Below the pieces are notes generated by a model. It did not search any database and was not told where the DNA came from. It saw nothing but the letters and a program-made list of their open reading frames with translations. A program made the position numbers and the translations under genes. Source: Paraclostridium ghonii (GTDB taxonomy: Bacteria > Bacillota > Clostridia > Peptostreptococcales > Peptostreptococcaceae). From it: a stretch of DNA of 64,000 nucleotides. Positions 29,505-38,175 of the stretch are shown piece by piece. The stretch is from assembly GCF_030815085.1 (NCBI RefSeq), contig NZ_JAUSWG010000006.1. One strand, written 5' to 3'. Position 1 is the stretch's first letter; every line of letters begins with the position of its first letter.

Positions 29505-30137
29505 ATGAAGATAGCACAAAAGAGTTGTATAGATTTTGTAGATGTACTAGCTTCTAAATCAGCAGTTCCAGGTGGAGGTGGAGCAGCGGCTTTAACTGGA
29601 GCTATAGGTATTGCGTTAGGTAGTATGGTATGTAATTTAACTATAGGAAAGAAAAAGTATGCAGAATATGAAGAAAGTGTAAAAAGCATACTAGAAAAAG
29701 CTAGAAGCTTAGAGAAAGATTTATTAAATATGATAGATGAGGATGCACAGTGTTTCCTTCCTTTATCAAAAGCTTATGGGTTACCTAGTTCTACAGAAGA
29801 AGAGAAAAAAATAAAAGCTGAGACTATGGAAAGTGCTCTTAAAACAGCATGTGAGGTACCAATAAAGATAGTAAAGGTATGCTATGAATCTATTAAACTA
29901 CATGAGGATTTAGTAGACAAGGGTTCAAGGCTAGCAATAAGTGATGTTGGAGTTGGAGTACAATGTCTAAGAGCGGCAATCCTTAGTGGACAGTTAAATG
30001 TTGTTATAAATATAAATTCTATAAAAGATGAACAATACGTTGAAAGTGTAAGAACTGAAGTAAATAGGCTTGTTGAAGATGGAGTTAGAATTTGTGATGA
30101 AGTTTATAAAAAAGTTGAGATAGCTTTAAACAAGTAA
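29505..30137 (+). CDS. fchA: Methenyl-THF cyclohydrolase (FchA)
   Basis: Converts 10-formyl-THF to methenyl-THF. 210 aa, formiminotransferase-cyclodeaminase (FTCD_C) family. The substrate-loop SAVPGGGGAAALTGA (about residue 19) and NLTIGKKKY (about 45) are typical, and the rest is a helical bundle. Ribosome binding site AGGAGAG. The stand-alone cyclohydrolase matters here because the neighbouring FolD lacks cyclohydrolase residues. Confidence 0.95.
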   Translation: MKIAQKSCIDFVDVLASKSAVPGGGGAAALTGAIGIALGSMVCNLTIGKKKYAEYEESVKSILEKARSLEKDLLNMIDEDAQCFLPLSKAYGLPSSTEEEKKIKAETMESALKTACEVPIKIVKVCYESIKLHEDLVDKGSRLAISDVGVGVQCLRAAILSGQLNVVININSIKDEQYVESVRTEVNRLVEDGVRICDEVYKKVEIALNK

Positions 30138-30204
30138 AATTTATATGTTTTTTATTTGAAATTTTGATGAATAATTGATGAATAAGATATAGGGGGCAGG
30201 AAAG

Positions 30205-31077
30205 ATGAACAATACAAATTTAAAAGCACAAATAATAAAAGGAAAACCTGTTGCAGATAAAATAACCGAAAATTTAAAAAAAGAAGTTAGCGATTTAATT
30301 AATATGGGTATAAATCCTAAGTTAGCAATAGTTAGAGTAGGTACAAGACCTGACGACTTAGCTTATGAAAGAGGAGCCCTTAAAAGATGTCAAGCTATAG
30401 GGATAGAAACTCAAGTAGTACAGTTAGATGAAAATGCAAGCAAAGATGAATTTATAAAAGCGGTACAAAAACTAAATGAAGATGATAAGGTTAATGGTAT
30501 ATTAACTTTTAGACCGCTTCCTGGGCACTTAAATGAAGATGAAATAAAGTATGAAATAAGTCCAAATAAGGATATAGATTGTTTTAATCCTATAAATACA
30601 GCTAAAATAGTAGAAAATGATAAAACTGGATACCCACCATGTACACCTACTGCAGTTGTAGAAATATTAAAATACTATGATATTGATTTAACTGGTGCAA
30701 ATATTGTAGTGTTAGGAAGATCTATGGTAGTTGGAAAGCCATTATCAATGCTTTTATTAAATGAGAATGCTACTGTAAATATATGTCATTCAAAGACTAA
30801 AAATTTACCAGAAATATCATCTCAAGCAGATATATTAGTAGCAGCAGTTGGTAAGGCTAAAATGGTTAAAAATAACTATATAAAAGATGGAGCAATAGTA
30901 ATAGATGTAGGTGTAAATGTAGATGATAAAGGTAATTTATGCGGAGATGTAGATATGGAAGATGTATTAGACAAAGTTTCTATGATAACACCGGTACCAG
31001 GAGGAGTAGGGGCAGTAACAACTTCTATATTAGCTACCAATATAGTTAAAGCCTGTAAATTACAAAATAATAAATAA
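30205..31077 (+). CDS. folD: FolD-family methylene-THF dehydrogenase
   Basis: 290 aa with both FolD domains: the N-terminal substrate domain, and the NAD(P) Rossmann domain with VLGRSMVVGKPLS (about residue 172) and TPVPGGVGAVTTS (about 266). It oxidises/reduces methylene-THF and methenyl-THF. Odd feature: the cyclohydrolase Lys of the Y-x3-K motif is Ala58 (YERGA, Tyr54 kept), and the usual Gln of GILVQLPLP is Phe102 (GILTFRPLP). Both residues are needed for cyclohydrolase activity in characterised FolD/MTHFD1 enzymes, so this is probably a dehydrogenase only, with FchA doing the other step. The ribosome binding site is AGGGGGCAGG. Confidence 0.93.
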   Translation: MNNTNLKAQIIKGKPVADKITENLKKEVSDLINMGINPKLAIVRVGTRPDDLAYERGALKRCQAIGIETQVVQLDENASKDEFIKAVQKLNEDDKVNGILTFRPLPGHLNEDEIKYEISPNKDIDCFNPINTAKIVENDKTGYPPCTPTAVVEILKYYDIDLTGANIVVLGRSMVVGKPLSMLLLNENATVNICHSKTKNLPEISSQADILVAAVGKAKMVKNNYIKDGAIVIDVGVNVDDKGNLCGDVDMEDVLDKVSMITPVPGGVGAVTTSILATNIVKACKLQNNK

Positions 31078-31107
31078 ATAAATGGGGATTTTCAAGGGGG
31101 AATAGAG

Positions 31108-31779
31108 ATGATAATTTCTGAAAATAAGCCATTTGAAGAGATTTTAGGTTATGTTAAAAATGCCAAAAAACTAGTTTTAGTAGGCTGTAATCTATGTGCA
31201 TCTACTTGTAAAAGTGGTGGAGAACCAGAAGTTTTAAAAATGAAAGAAAGACTAGAGTCACAAGGAAAAGAAGTGTTAGGATACAAAATATTAGACCCTG
31301 CATGTAATCTTCTAAAATCTAAAAAAGATTTAAAGGAATTAAAATCAGAGATAAAAGAAGCAGATGCTATATTATCTTTAGCATGTGGAGATGGAACTCA
31401 AACTGTGGTGAAGAATATAAAAGATAAGCCAGTATATCCAGCTAATAATACTTTATTTATAGGTGAAGTTAAAAGGGTTGGAGAGTTTGAAGAATCATGT
31501 AAAGCATGTGGTTCTTGTGAACTTGCATGGACTGGAGGAATATGTCCAGTTACAATGTGTGCTAAAGGGTTGTTAAATGGGGCTTGCGGTGGAGCAAAAA
31601 ATGGAAAATGTGAAATAAATTCTGAAAATGATTGTGCTTGGGTTCTTATATACAATAGATTAAAGGAAATAAATCAGTTGGATAACTTATTAGAAGTAAA
31701 AGAACCAAAAGATCATTCAAAAGATTGCAATCCGCGCAGTTTAAGTTTAAAGAAAAAAGAAGCTATGTCAAATGCTTAA
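31108..31779 (+). CDS. metV: MetV: methylene-THF reductase Fe-S/zinc subunit
   Basis: 223 aa, the MTHFR C-terminal-domain family partner of MetF in acetogen-type methylene-THF reductases. Cys-rich regions GCNLCASTC (about residue 30) and CKACGSCELAW...CPVTMCAKGLLNGACGGA (about 130-175) fit zinc or Fe-S binding. The 32-bp gap to metF and the shared function support a MetVF complex. No RnfC-like third subunit is present, so the electron donor stays open. Ribosome binding site AAGGGGGAA. Confidence 0.92.
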   Translation: MIISENKPFEEILGYVKNAKKLVLVGCNLCASTCKSGGEPEVLKMKERLESQGKEVLGYKILDPACNLLKSKKDLKELKSEIKEADAILSLACGDGTQTVVKNIKDKPVYPANNTLFIGEVKRVGEFEESCKACGSCELAWTGGICPVTMCAKGLLNGACGGAKNGKCEINSENDCAWVLIYNRLKEINQLDNLLEVKEPKDHSKDCNPRSLSLKKKEAMSNA

Positions 31780-31811
31780 ATAGTTTTTAAAAGGTTGAAG
31801 GGGGATAAAAA

Positions 31812-32693
31812 ATGAGCTTATTAAGAGAAGCTTTAGAAAACGGTCAGTTTGCAATAACTACTGAAATGGCTCCTCCAAAGGGAATAGACTTATCGCGCTT
31901 GATAGAGTGTGCAAAAGCTGTTAAAGGAAGAGTGCATGCTGTGAATGTAACAGATTTTCAATCTGCAGTAATGAGAACTACTTCACTTACTACATGTAAG
32001 CTATTAAAAGATGAAGGATTAGAACCAGTGCTTCAAGTAACTGGAAGAGATAGAAATAGAATAGCAATACAAGGGGAATTATTATCAGCTGGTGTGTTTG
32101 GAATAGAAAATATGCTAGCGTTAACAGGGGACCACACCATAATAGGAGATCACCCTCAAGCTAAACCTGTATTTGACTTAGATTGTGTTGGAATATTACA
32201 AACAGCACAAAAGCTTTCACAAGGAACGGATATGGTAGGTAATAAATTAAAAGGATCTCCTGAATTTTATTTAGGAGCCTCTGTAACACCTAGGTATACA
32301 CCTATTGAAATGCAATTATTAAAAATGAAAAAGAAAATAAATGCAGGAGCTAAATTTTTTCAAACTCAAGCTGTTTATGATATAGATACAATGAGAACTT
32401 TTAGAGAACATACAAAGGATATGAATACAAAAGTTTTAGCTGGTATAATACCATTAAAATCTCCAGGAATGGCTAAATTTATGAATGAGAATGTTCCAGG
32501 AGTATATGTTCCAGACGAACTAATAGAAAGATTGAGATCTGTAGGAAAAGAAAACTGGGCAAGTGAAGGAATAAAAATAGCAGGAGAATTAATTCAACAG
32601 CTAAAAGCTGAGAACTTATGTGATGGAGTACATATAATGGCAATTGGAGCAGAAGAAAAAGTTCCAACAATTTTAGATGCAGCAAAATTATAA
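31812..32693 (+). CDS. metF: Methylenetetrahydrofolate reductase, MetF subunit
   Basis: Flavin TIM-barrel subunit that reduces methylene-THF to methyl-THF, 293 aa. TEMAPPKGIDLS at the N-terminus, LALTGDHT (about 110), PEFYLGASVTP and AKFFQTQAVYD (about 182) are MTHFR signatures. It works with MetV upstream. The ribosome binding site AGGGGGATAA (31799-31808) is a perfect complement of the hairpin segment TTATCCCCCT of the small RNA candidates at 51 kb. Confidence 0.96.
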   Translation: MSLLREALENGQFAITTEMAPPKGIDLSRLIECAKAVKGRVHAVNVTDFQSAVMRTTSLTTCKLLKDEGLEPVLQVTGRDRNRIAIQGELLSAGVFGIENMLALTGDHTIIGDHPQAKPVFDLDCVGILQTAQKLSQGTDMVGNKLKGSPEFYLGASVTPRYTPIEMQLLKMKKKINAGAKFFQTQAVYDIDTMRTFREHTKDMNTKVLAGIIPLKSPGMAKFMNENVPGVYVPDELIERLRSVGKENWASEGIKIAGELIQQLKAENLCDGVHIMAIGAEEKVPTILDAAKL

Positions 32694-32714
32694 ATTTCAT
32701 AGGGGGATTGAGAA

Positions 32715-34109
32715 ATGAAAGTAGCAGTAATAGGAGGAGGACCAGGTGGTTATGTAGCTGCTATAAAAGCTTCTATGTTTGGGGCTGATGTTACAGTTAT
32801 AGAAAAAAGAAAAGTTGGAGGAACTTGTTTAAATGCAGGGTGTATACCAACAAAAGCATTATTAGCATCATCATCAGTATTATCCTCTATAAAAGACGCT
32901 AAAGATTTTGGAATAAACATAAATGGAGAAGTAGAAGCTAATTTTGATGATATAATGAGTAGAAAAAATAAAATAGTAAATCAATTAATTAGTGGAATAG
33001 AATTTTTACTTGAAAAAAGAGGAATAAAATTAGTTAATGGATTTGGAAAGTTAATAGATAAAAATAAAATAGAAGTTAATAAAGAAGATGGAAGTAAAGA
33101 AATAGTAGAAGCTGATAAGATAATACTTGCAAATGGATCTCAACCAGTTATACTACCGATTTTTCCTTATGATGGAGATAAGATTATAACTAGTGATGAA
33201 GCATTAAATTTAAAAGAGGCCCCTAAATCATTATTAATAGTTGGCGGAGGCGTTATAGGCTGCGAATTTGGGCAATTTTTTAGAAAATTAGGAACAGAAG
33301 TAACAATTGTAGAGATGTTTGATCAACTACTTCCTCTTGAAGATAAAGATGTTGCTAAACAGTTGCACAGACAATTTAAAAAGGATAAAATTAAGGTAAT
33401 GACGGGGATTAGAATCGAAAAATGTGAAATAGTTGACAATCAAGTCGTAGCAACTCTGTCTAATGGAAAAGAAGTTAGATCCGAAAAAGCTTTACTATCC
33501 ATAGGAAGAAAACCTTATCTTGACAATTCTGGGGTAGAAGATATAGGAATTCAACTAGAAAGAGGTAAAGTTGTAGTAAATCAAAATCTAGAAACAAACA
33601 TTGAAGGTATATATGCAATTGGTGATTTAATAAATACACCATTTTTAGCGCATGTAGCATCAAAGGAAGGATTAACAGCAGCTCAAAATGCTGTTTGTGG
33701 CAATTCAAAGACTATAAATTATGCAGCAGTTCCAAGATGTGTATATACTGAACCAGAAGTTGCAGGAGTAGGAAAAACTGAAAAAGAGCTTCAAGAAAAA
33801 GGTATAGAGTATAATACAGGACAATTCGATTTTAGAGCACTAGGAAAAGCTCAAGCAATAGGACATTTCCAAGGATTCATTAAAATATTAGCAGACAAGA
33901 ACGATAAAATAATAGGAGCGTCTATAGTAGGCCCTCATGCAACAGATTTATTAACTGAGTTATCTTTAGCTGTACACTTAGGTTTAACAGTAGAAGAAGT
34001 AGGAGATGTTATACATGCACATCCTACATTATCAGAGGGTATAATGGAAGCACTTCATGATGTTCATGGTGAATGTGTGCATACAGCTCCTAAATTAGCA
34101 AAAGCATAG
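32715..34109 (+). CDS. lpdA: Dihydrolipoyl dehydrogenase
   Basis: FAD disulfide oxidoreductase of 464 aa that reoxidises dihydrolipoyl groups, here most likely those of GcvH. FAD-binding GGGPGGYVAA (residues 7-16), redox pair CLNAGC (about 42-47), NAD motif VGGGVIGCEFGQ (about 177), and the C-terminal HAHPTLSE with the catalytic His (about 435) are present. No pyruvate dehydrogenase genes are nearby; gcvH is seven genes downstream. There is no N-terminal lipoyl domain. Confidence 0.95.
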   Translation: MKVAVIGGGPGGYVAAIKASMFGADVTVIEKRKVGGTCLNAGCIPTKALLASSSVLSSIKDAKDFGININGEVEANFDDIMSRKNKIVNQLISGIEFLLEKRGIKLVNGFGKLIDKNKIEVNKEDGSKEIVEADKIILANGSQPVILPIFPYDGDKIITSDEALNLKEAPKSLLIVGGGVIGCEFGQFFRKLGTEVTIVEMFDQLLPLEDKDVAKQLHRQFKKDKIKVMTGIRIEKCEIVDNQVVATLSNGKEVRSEKALLSIGRKPYLDNSGVEDIGIQLERGKVVVNQNLETNIEGIYAIGDLINTPFLAHVASKEGLTAAQNAVCGNSKTINYAAVPRCVYTEPEVAGVGKTEKELQEKGIEYNTGQFDFRALGKAQAIGHFQGFIKILADKNDKIIGASIVGPHATDLLTELSLAVHLGLTVEEVGDVIHAHPTLSEGIMEALHDVHGECVHTAPKLAKA

Positions 34110-34154
34110 ACAGGATAAAAAAGTTCTGTTTAGACAAACAAAGGGGGAAATCTT

Positions 34155-34925
34155 ATGGGATTTAATATTGCAGTAGCAGGAAAAGGTGGAACTGGTAAGA
34201 CGAGTCTTACAGGGCTTTTAATTGACTGCTTAGTAAAGGAAAATAAGGGGCCGATATTAGTAGTTGATGCAGATGCAAACGCTAATATAAATGAAGTACT
34301 AGGATTAGATATAGATGTAACATTAGGTCAAATAAGAGAAGAAGTAAACCAAAGAGAAAAGCAAGGTAATGCATTTCCTGGGGGTATGACTAAAGCCCAA
34401 TACCTACAGTATAGATTAAACACTTCTGTATCAGAAGGACCTGGATATGACTTAATAGTCATGGGCAGATCAGAAGGAGATGGTTGTTACTGTTATGTAA
34501 ATGGTATTTTAAGAGAACAAACAGATAAGCTTTCAGATAGCTATGATTATCTAGTAATAGATAATGAAGCAGGAATGGAACATTTAAGTAGGAAAACTAC
34601 CAAACATATAGATAAACTACTTTTAGTTAGTGATTGTTCAAGACGTAGTATTCAAGCAGTTGCTAGAATAAGAAATTTGGCTAGAGAGTTAAACTTAAAT
34701 GTAGGAGATATGAAGCTGATAGTAAATAAAGCTCCAAATGGAGTTTTAAATGACGGCGTAAAAGAAGAAATTGAGAAGCATAAATTAGATCTTTTAGGGG
34801 TTGTACCTTTAGATGATATGATATATGAATATGATTCTTCAGGAGTACCTTTAATAAATTTACCTGAAGACTCTAAGTCAAAAGTAGCTATTAAAGATAT
34901 TATATCTAAATTAGAATTAAATTAG
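34155..34925 (+). CDS. CooC/AcsF-type maturation ATPase
   Basis: Second SIMIBI ATPase of the cluster, 256 aa. Deviant Walker A GKGGTGKTS (residues 8-16), VDADANANINE (about 38) and the CxC pair in GDGCYCYVNG (about 113) are seen. Placed right before acsDCEB, it probably serves acetyl-CoA synthase or the CODH/ACS complex (AcsF/CooC2 role), while the cooS-adjacent copy serves CODH. That division is inference from position. Ribosome binding site AAGGGGGAAA. Confidence 0.88.
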   Translation: MGFNIAVAGKGGTGKTSLTGLLIDCLVKENKGPILVVDADANANINEVLGLDIDVTLGQIREEVNQREKQGNAFPGGMTKAQYLQYRLNTSVSEGPGYDLIVMGRSEGDGCYCYVNGILREQTDKLSDSYDYLVIDNEAGMEHLSRKTTKHIDKLLLVSDCSRRSIQAVARIRNLARELNLNVGDMKLIVNKAPNGVLNDGVKEEIEKHKLDLLGVVPLDDMIYEYDSSGVPLINLPEDSKSKVAIKDIISKLELN

Positions 34926-34943
34926 ACTAAGGGGGAAATAAAT

Positions 34944-35888
34944 ATGGCATTTAAGATGTCTGTTCAAAAATACTCTGGAAAAATATCAGAGGTTGAAATA
35001 GGTTCAGGAGAAAGAGCTATAAAAATAGGAGGAGAAAATATACTTCCTTTCTATAACTTTGATGGACAACAAGTAAACACACAAAAGATAGGTGTTGAAA
35101 TGCTAGATGTATATCCAGAAAACTGGACTGATGAAGTCAAAAACTTATATAAAGATGTAGCTGATGACAGTGTTAAATGGGCTAAGCATATAGAAGAAAA
35201 TATAGAACCTGACTTTATATGTTTAAGACTTGAGGGAGCAGATCCTAATGGATTAGATAAAACTCCTGAAGAATGTGCTGAATTAGCTAAAGAAATTGTA
35301 TCTAACATATCTTTACCAGTAGTAATAGCTGGGTGTGGAAACCATGAAAAAGATACAAAAGTATTTGAAAAAGTAGCTCAAGCTGTAGATGGATATAATT
35401 GTTTATTTATGTCTGCAACAGAAGAAAACTATAAAGGGGTAGGAGCTGCAGCTGGAATGGCTTATAACCATAAAGTTGGAGCAGAATCTTCGGTTGATAT
35501 AAATTTAGCTAAACAATTAAATGTTTTATTAACTCAATTAGGAGTTAAGCAAGAAAATATAGTTATGAATGTTGGATGTTCAGCTGTAGGATATGGATAT
35601 GAATATGTTGCATCTACTATGGATAGAATCAGACTTGCAGCACTTGGACAAAATGACAAGACATTACAAATGCCAATAATAACACCAGTTTGTTTTGAAA
35701 GCTGGAATGTAAAAGAGTCTGTTGCGAGTATAGAAGATGAACCAGCTTGGGGATGTAAAGAAGCAAGAGGAATATCTATAGAAATATCAACAGCAGCAAG
35801 TGCATTAGCAGGAGGAGCAAATGCAGTAGTACTTCGTCATCCAAAATCTGTAGAAACTATAAAAACTTTAGTTAGTGAACTAGCATAA
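34944..35888 (+). CDS. acsD: Corrinoid iron-sulfur protein small subunit
   Basis: TIM-barrel small subunit (delta) of the CFeSP methyl carrier, 314 aa, forming a heterodimer with AcsC. EIGSGERAIKIGGENILPF (about 20) and the region DFICLRLEGADPNG (about 90) match the family; the end has GANAVVLRHP. There is no cofactor site of its own; it caps the cobalamin on AcsC. 18 bp after the cooC paralogue. Confidence 0.96.
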   Translation: MAFKMSVQKYSGKISEVEIGSGERAIKIGGENILPFYNFDGQQVNTQKIGVEMLDVYPENWTDEVKNLYKDVADDSVKWAKHIEENIEPDFICLRLEGADPNGLDKTPEECAELAKEIVSNISLPVVIAGCGNHEKDTKVFEKVAQAVDGYNCLFMSATEENYKGVGAAAGMAYNHKVGAESSVDINLAKQLNVLLTQLGVKQENIVMNVGCSAVGYGYEYVASTMDRIRLAALGQNDKTLQMPIITPVCFESWNVKESVASIEDEPAWGCKEARGISIEISTAASALAGGANAVVLRHPKSVETIKTLVSELA

Positions 35889-35916
35889 TAAGTTAAAAGG
35901 TTAGGGGGAAAATAAT

Positions 35917-37287
35917 ATGGCTTTAAAAGCTTTAGATATATTTAAATTAACACCAAAGAAAAATTGTAAAGATTGTGGTTTTCCAACTTGTATGGCATTT
36001 TGTATGAAGGTTGCATCAGGAGCATGTGAAATCGATAAATGTCCCCACATGGCTCAAGAAGCTTTAGATAAACTATCAGAAGCTACTGCACCTCTTATGA
36101 AAACTTTTAAAATAGGAGCTGGGCAAGCTCAATATGATTTAGGTGGAGAAACTGTATTATTTAGACATGAAAAAACTTTAGTAAATAGAAATAGATTTGC
36201 AGTAGAGTTTTGTGACTTTATGACAGAAGATGAAATAAATTTTAAATTAGAAAATATAAAAGCTGTTAACTACGTGAGAATAGGGGAAGAAATGAAAGTA
36301 GAAATAGCAGCTTTAAGATATAATTCAAATAAAGAATCATACTTAAACTTAATAAATAAAGTAAAAGAAAGCAACTTAGCTTTAGCGTATATGATAATAT
36401 GTGAAGATGCTCAAGTAGCTAAAGAAGCTAAAGAACTATTAAAAGGTGAAAATCCAATAGTTTATGGAGCAAATAAAGATAACTATAAAGAAATGGTTGA
36501 AGTAGTTAAAAATGATAAGTTAGTATTAGGTGTAAAAGCATCTAGCTTAGAAGAATTATATTCTACAACAGAAGCTATACAAGCTTTAGGATACAAAGAA
36601 TTATTATTAGATGCAACAGGAGAAACAATAAAAGATACATTCACAAATACAGTTCAAATAAGAAGAATATCTTTAAAAGAGCAAGATAGAACATTTGGAT
36701 ACCCATCATTAGTATTTGCAAATAAATTAGCAAAAGAAGATTCAAATATGGAAGTTGCATTATCTTCAATGTTTACAGTTAAATATGGATCTATAATAGT
36801 ATTAGACTATATAAATTATGCAAAAGCTTTACCTTTATTTGCACTTAGACAAAACATATACACAGACCCACAAAGACCTATGAGAGTAGAAACTAAATTA
36901 TATCCTATAAATAACCCAGATGAAAACTCACCAGTTTTAGTTACAGTTGATTTTGCATTAACTTACTTTATAATAGCAGGAGAAATCGAAAGATCTAAAG
37001 TACCTGTATGGCTAGCTATACCAGATGCAGGTGGATACTCAGTTCTTACTGCTTGGGCAGCTGGTAAGTTTGGTGGAAGTTCTATAGCTAATTTTATAAA
37101 AGAAAGTGGAGTTGCTGAAAAAACTAAGAACAGAGATTTAATAATACCAGGTAAGGTAGCTGTATTAAAGGGGGATATTGAAGATAACTTACCAGGATGG
37201 AACGTAATAATTGGAACAGAAGAGTCAATGGAAGTACCTAAATTCTTAAGGGAATATAAAGCCAATAAAGAATCAGCTATGGCTTAA
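35917..37287 (+). CDS. acsC: Corrinoid iron-sulfur protein large subunit
   Basis: Carries cobalamin and a low-potential [4Fe-4S] cluster; shuttles the methyl group from AcsE to AcsB. 456 aa. The N-terminal cluster motif NCKDCGFPTCMAF...C (Cys at about residues 17, 20, 25 and 42) is intact, followed by a TIM barrel and a C-terminal B12-binding domain (PGKVAVLKGDIEDNLPGWNV region). Ribosome binding site TAGGGGGAA. Confidence 0.96.
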   Translation: MALKALDIFKLTPKKNCKDCGFPTCMAFCMKVASGACEIDKCPHMAQEALDKLSEATAPLMKTFKIGAGQAQYDLGGETVLFRHEKTLVNRNRFAVEFCDFMTEDEINFKLENIKAVNYVRIGEEMKVEIAALRYNSNKESYLNLINKVKESNLALAYMIICEDAQVAKEAKELLKGENPIVYGANKDNYKEMVEVVKNDKLVLGVKASSLEELYSTTEAIQALGYKELLLDATGETIKDTFTNTVQIRRISLKEQDRTFGYPSLVFANKLAKEDSNMEVALSSMFTVKYGSIIVLDYINYAKALPLFALRQNIYTDPQRPMRVETKLYPINNPDENSPVLVTVDFALTYFIIAGEIERSKVPVWLAIPDAGGYSVLTAWAAGKFGGSSIANFIKESGVAEKTKNRDLIIPGKVAVLKGDIEDNLPGWNVIIGTEESMEVPKFLREYKANKESAMA

Positions 37288-37325
37288 ATTCAATAAAACT
37301 ATATTTAATAGGGGGAACAACTCAT

Positions 37326-38138
37326 ATGGAAAAGTTTATGATAATAGGTGAAAGAATACACTGTATATCGCCATCAATAAGAAAAGCTTTAGAAGAAAAA
37401 AACCCAGAACCAATATTCAAAAGAGCTAAAGAACAGCTAGATGCAGGAGCTCATTATATAGATTTTAATATAGGTCCAGCTGAAAGAGATGGAGAAGAGT
37501 TAATGACTTGGGGTGTACAATTACTTCAATCAGAATTTAATAATGTTCCTATAGCTTTAGATACTGCAAATAGAAAAGCTATAGAAGCAGGGCTTAAAGT
37601 TTATAACAGAGAAAATGGTAAACCAATAATAAACTCAGCTGATGCAGGCGGAAGAATAGAGTTAATAGACTTAGCAGGAGAATATCAAGCTAAAGTTATA
37701 GCTTTATGTGCTAAAGAAGGAATACCAAGAGATAATGATGAGCGTATGGCATATTGTCAAGAGTTATTAGAAAGAGGGTTAATGGCAGGATTAGAGCCAG
37801 AAGATATGTTATTTGACCCATTATGTTTAGTTATAAAAGGAATGCAAGATAAGCAAATGGAAGTTTTAGAAGCTATAAAAATGATGACAGAAATGGGACT
37901 TTTAACAACTGGAGGCTTATCAAACGTATCTAATGGGTGTCCTAAGCATGTAAGACCTATACTAGATAGTGCATTCGTAGCTATGGCTATGGCAAATGGA
38001 TTTAGCTCTGCCATAGTAAATCCATGTGATGAAGAACTAATGAGAACTATAAAATCTTGCGATATAATAAGAAATTCTAGTTTATATGCAGACTCTTACT
38101 TAGAATTAAATGAAGGTGGATTTTCATATAACGTATAG
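37326..38138 (+). CDS. acsE: Methyl-THF:CFeSP methyltransferase
   Basis: Pterin-binding TIM barrel of 270 aa that moves CH3 from methyl-THF to Co(I) of AcsC. IIGERIHCISPSIRKAL at the start, AGAHYIDFNIGPAERDG (about 40), INSADAGG (about 103) and GLSNVSNGCPKH (about 200) fit the DHPS-like MeTr family. It lies between acsC and acsB, as in other acetogens. Ribosome binding site TAGGGGGAA. Confidence 0.96.
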   Translation: MEKFMIIGERIHCISPSIRKALEEKNPEPIFKRAKEQLDAGAHYIDFNIGPAERDGEELMTWGVQLLQSEFNNVPIALDTANRKAIEAGLKVYNRENGKPIINSADAGGRIELIDLAGEYQAKVIALCAKEGIPRDNDERMAYCQELLERGLMAGLEPEDMLFDPLCLVIKGMQDKQMEVLEAIKMMTEMGLLTTGGLSNVSNGCPKHVRPILDSAFVAMAMANGFSSAIVNPCDEELMRTIKSCDIIRNSSLYADSYLELNEGGFSYNV

Positions 38139-38175
38139 TAAGTATTTATTTACATAAATAAAAGGGGGAAATAGA

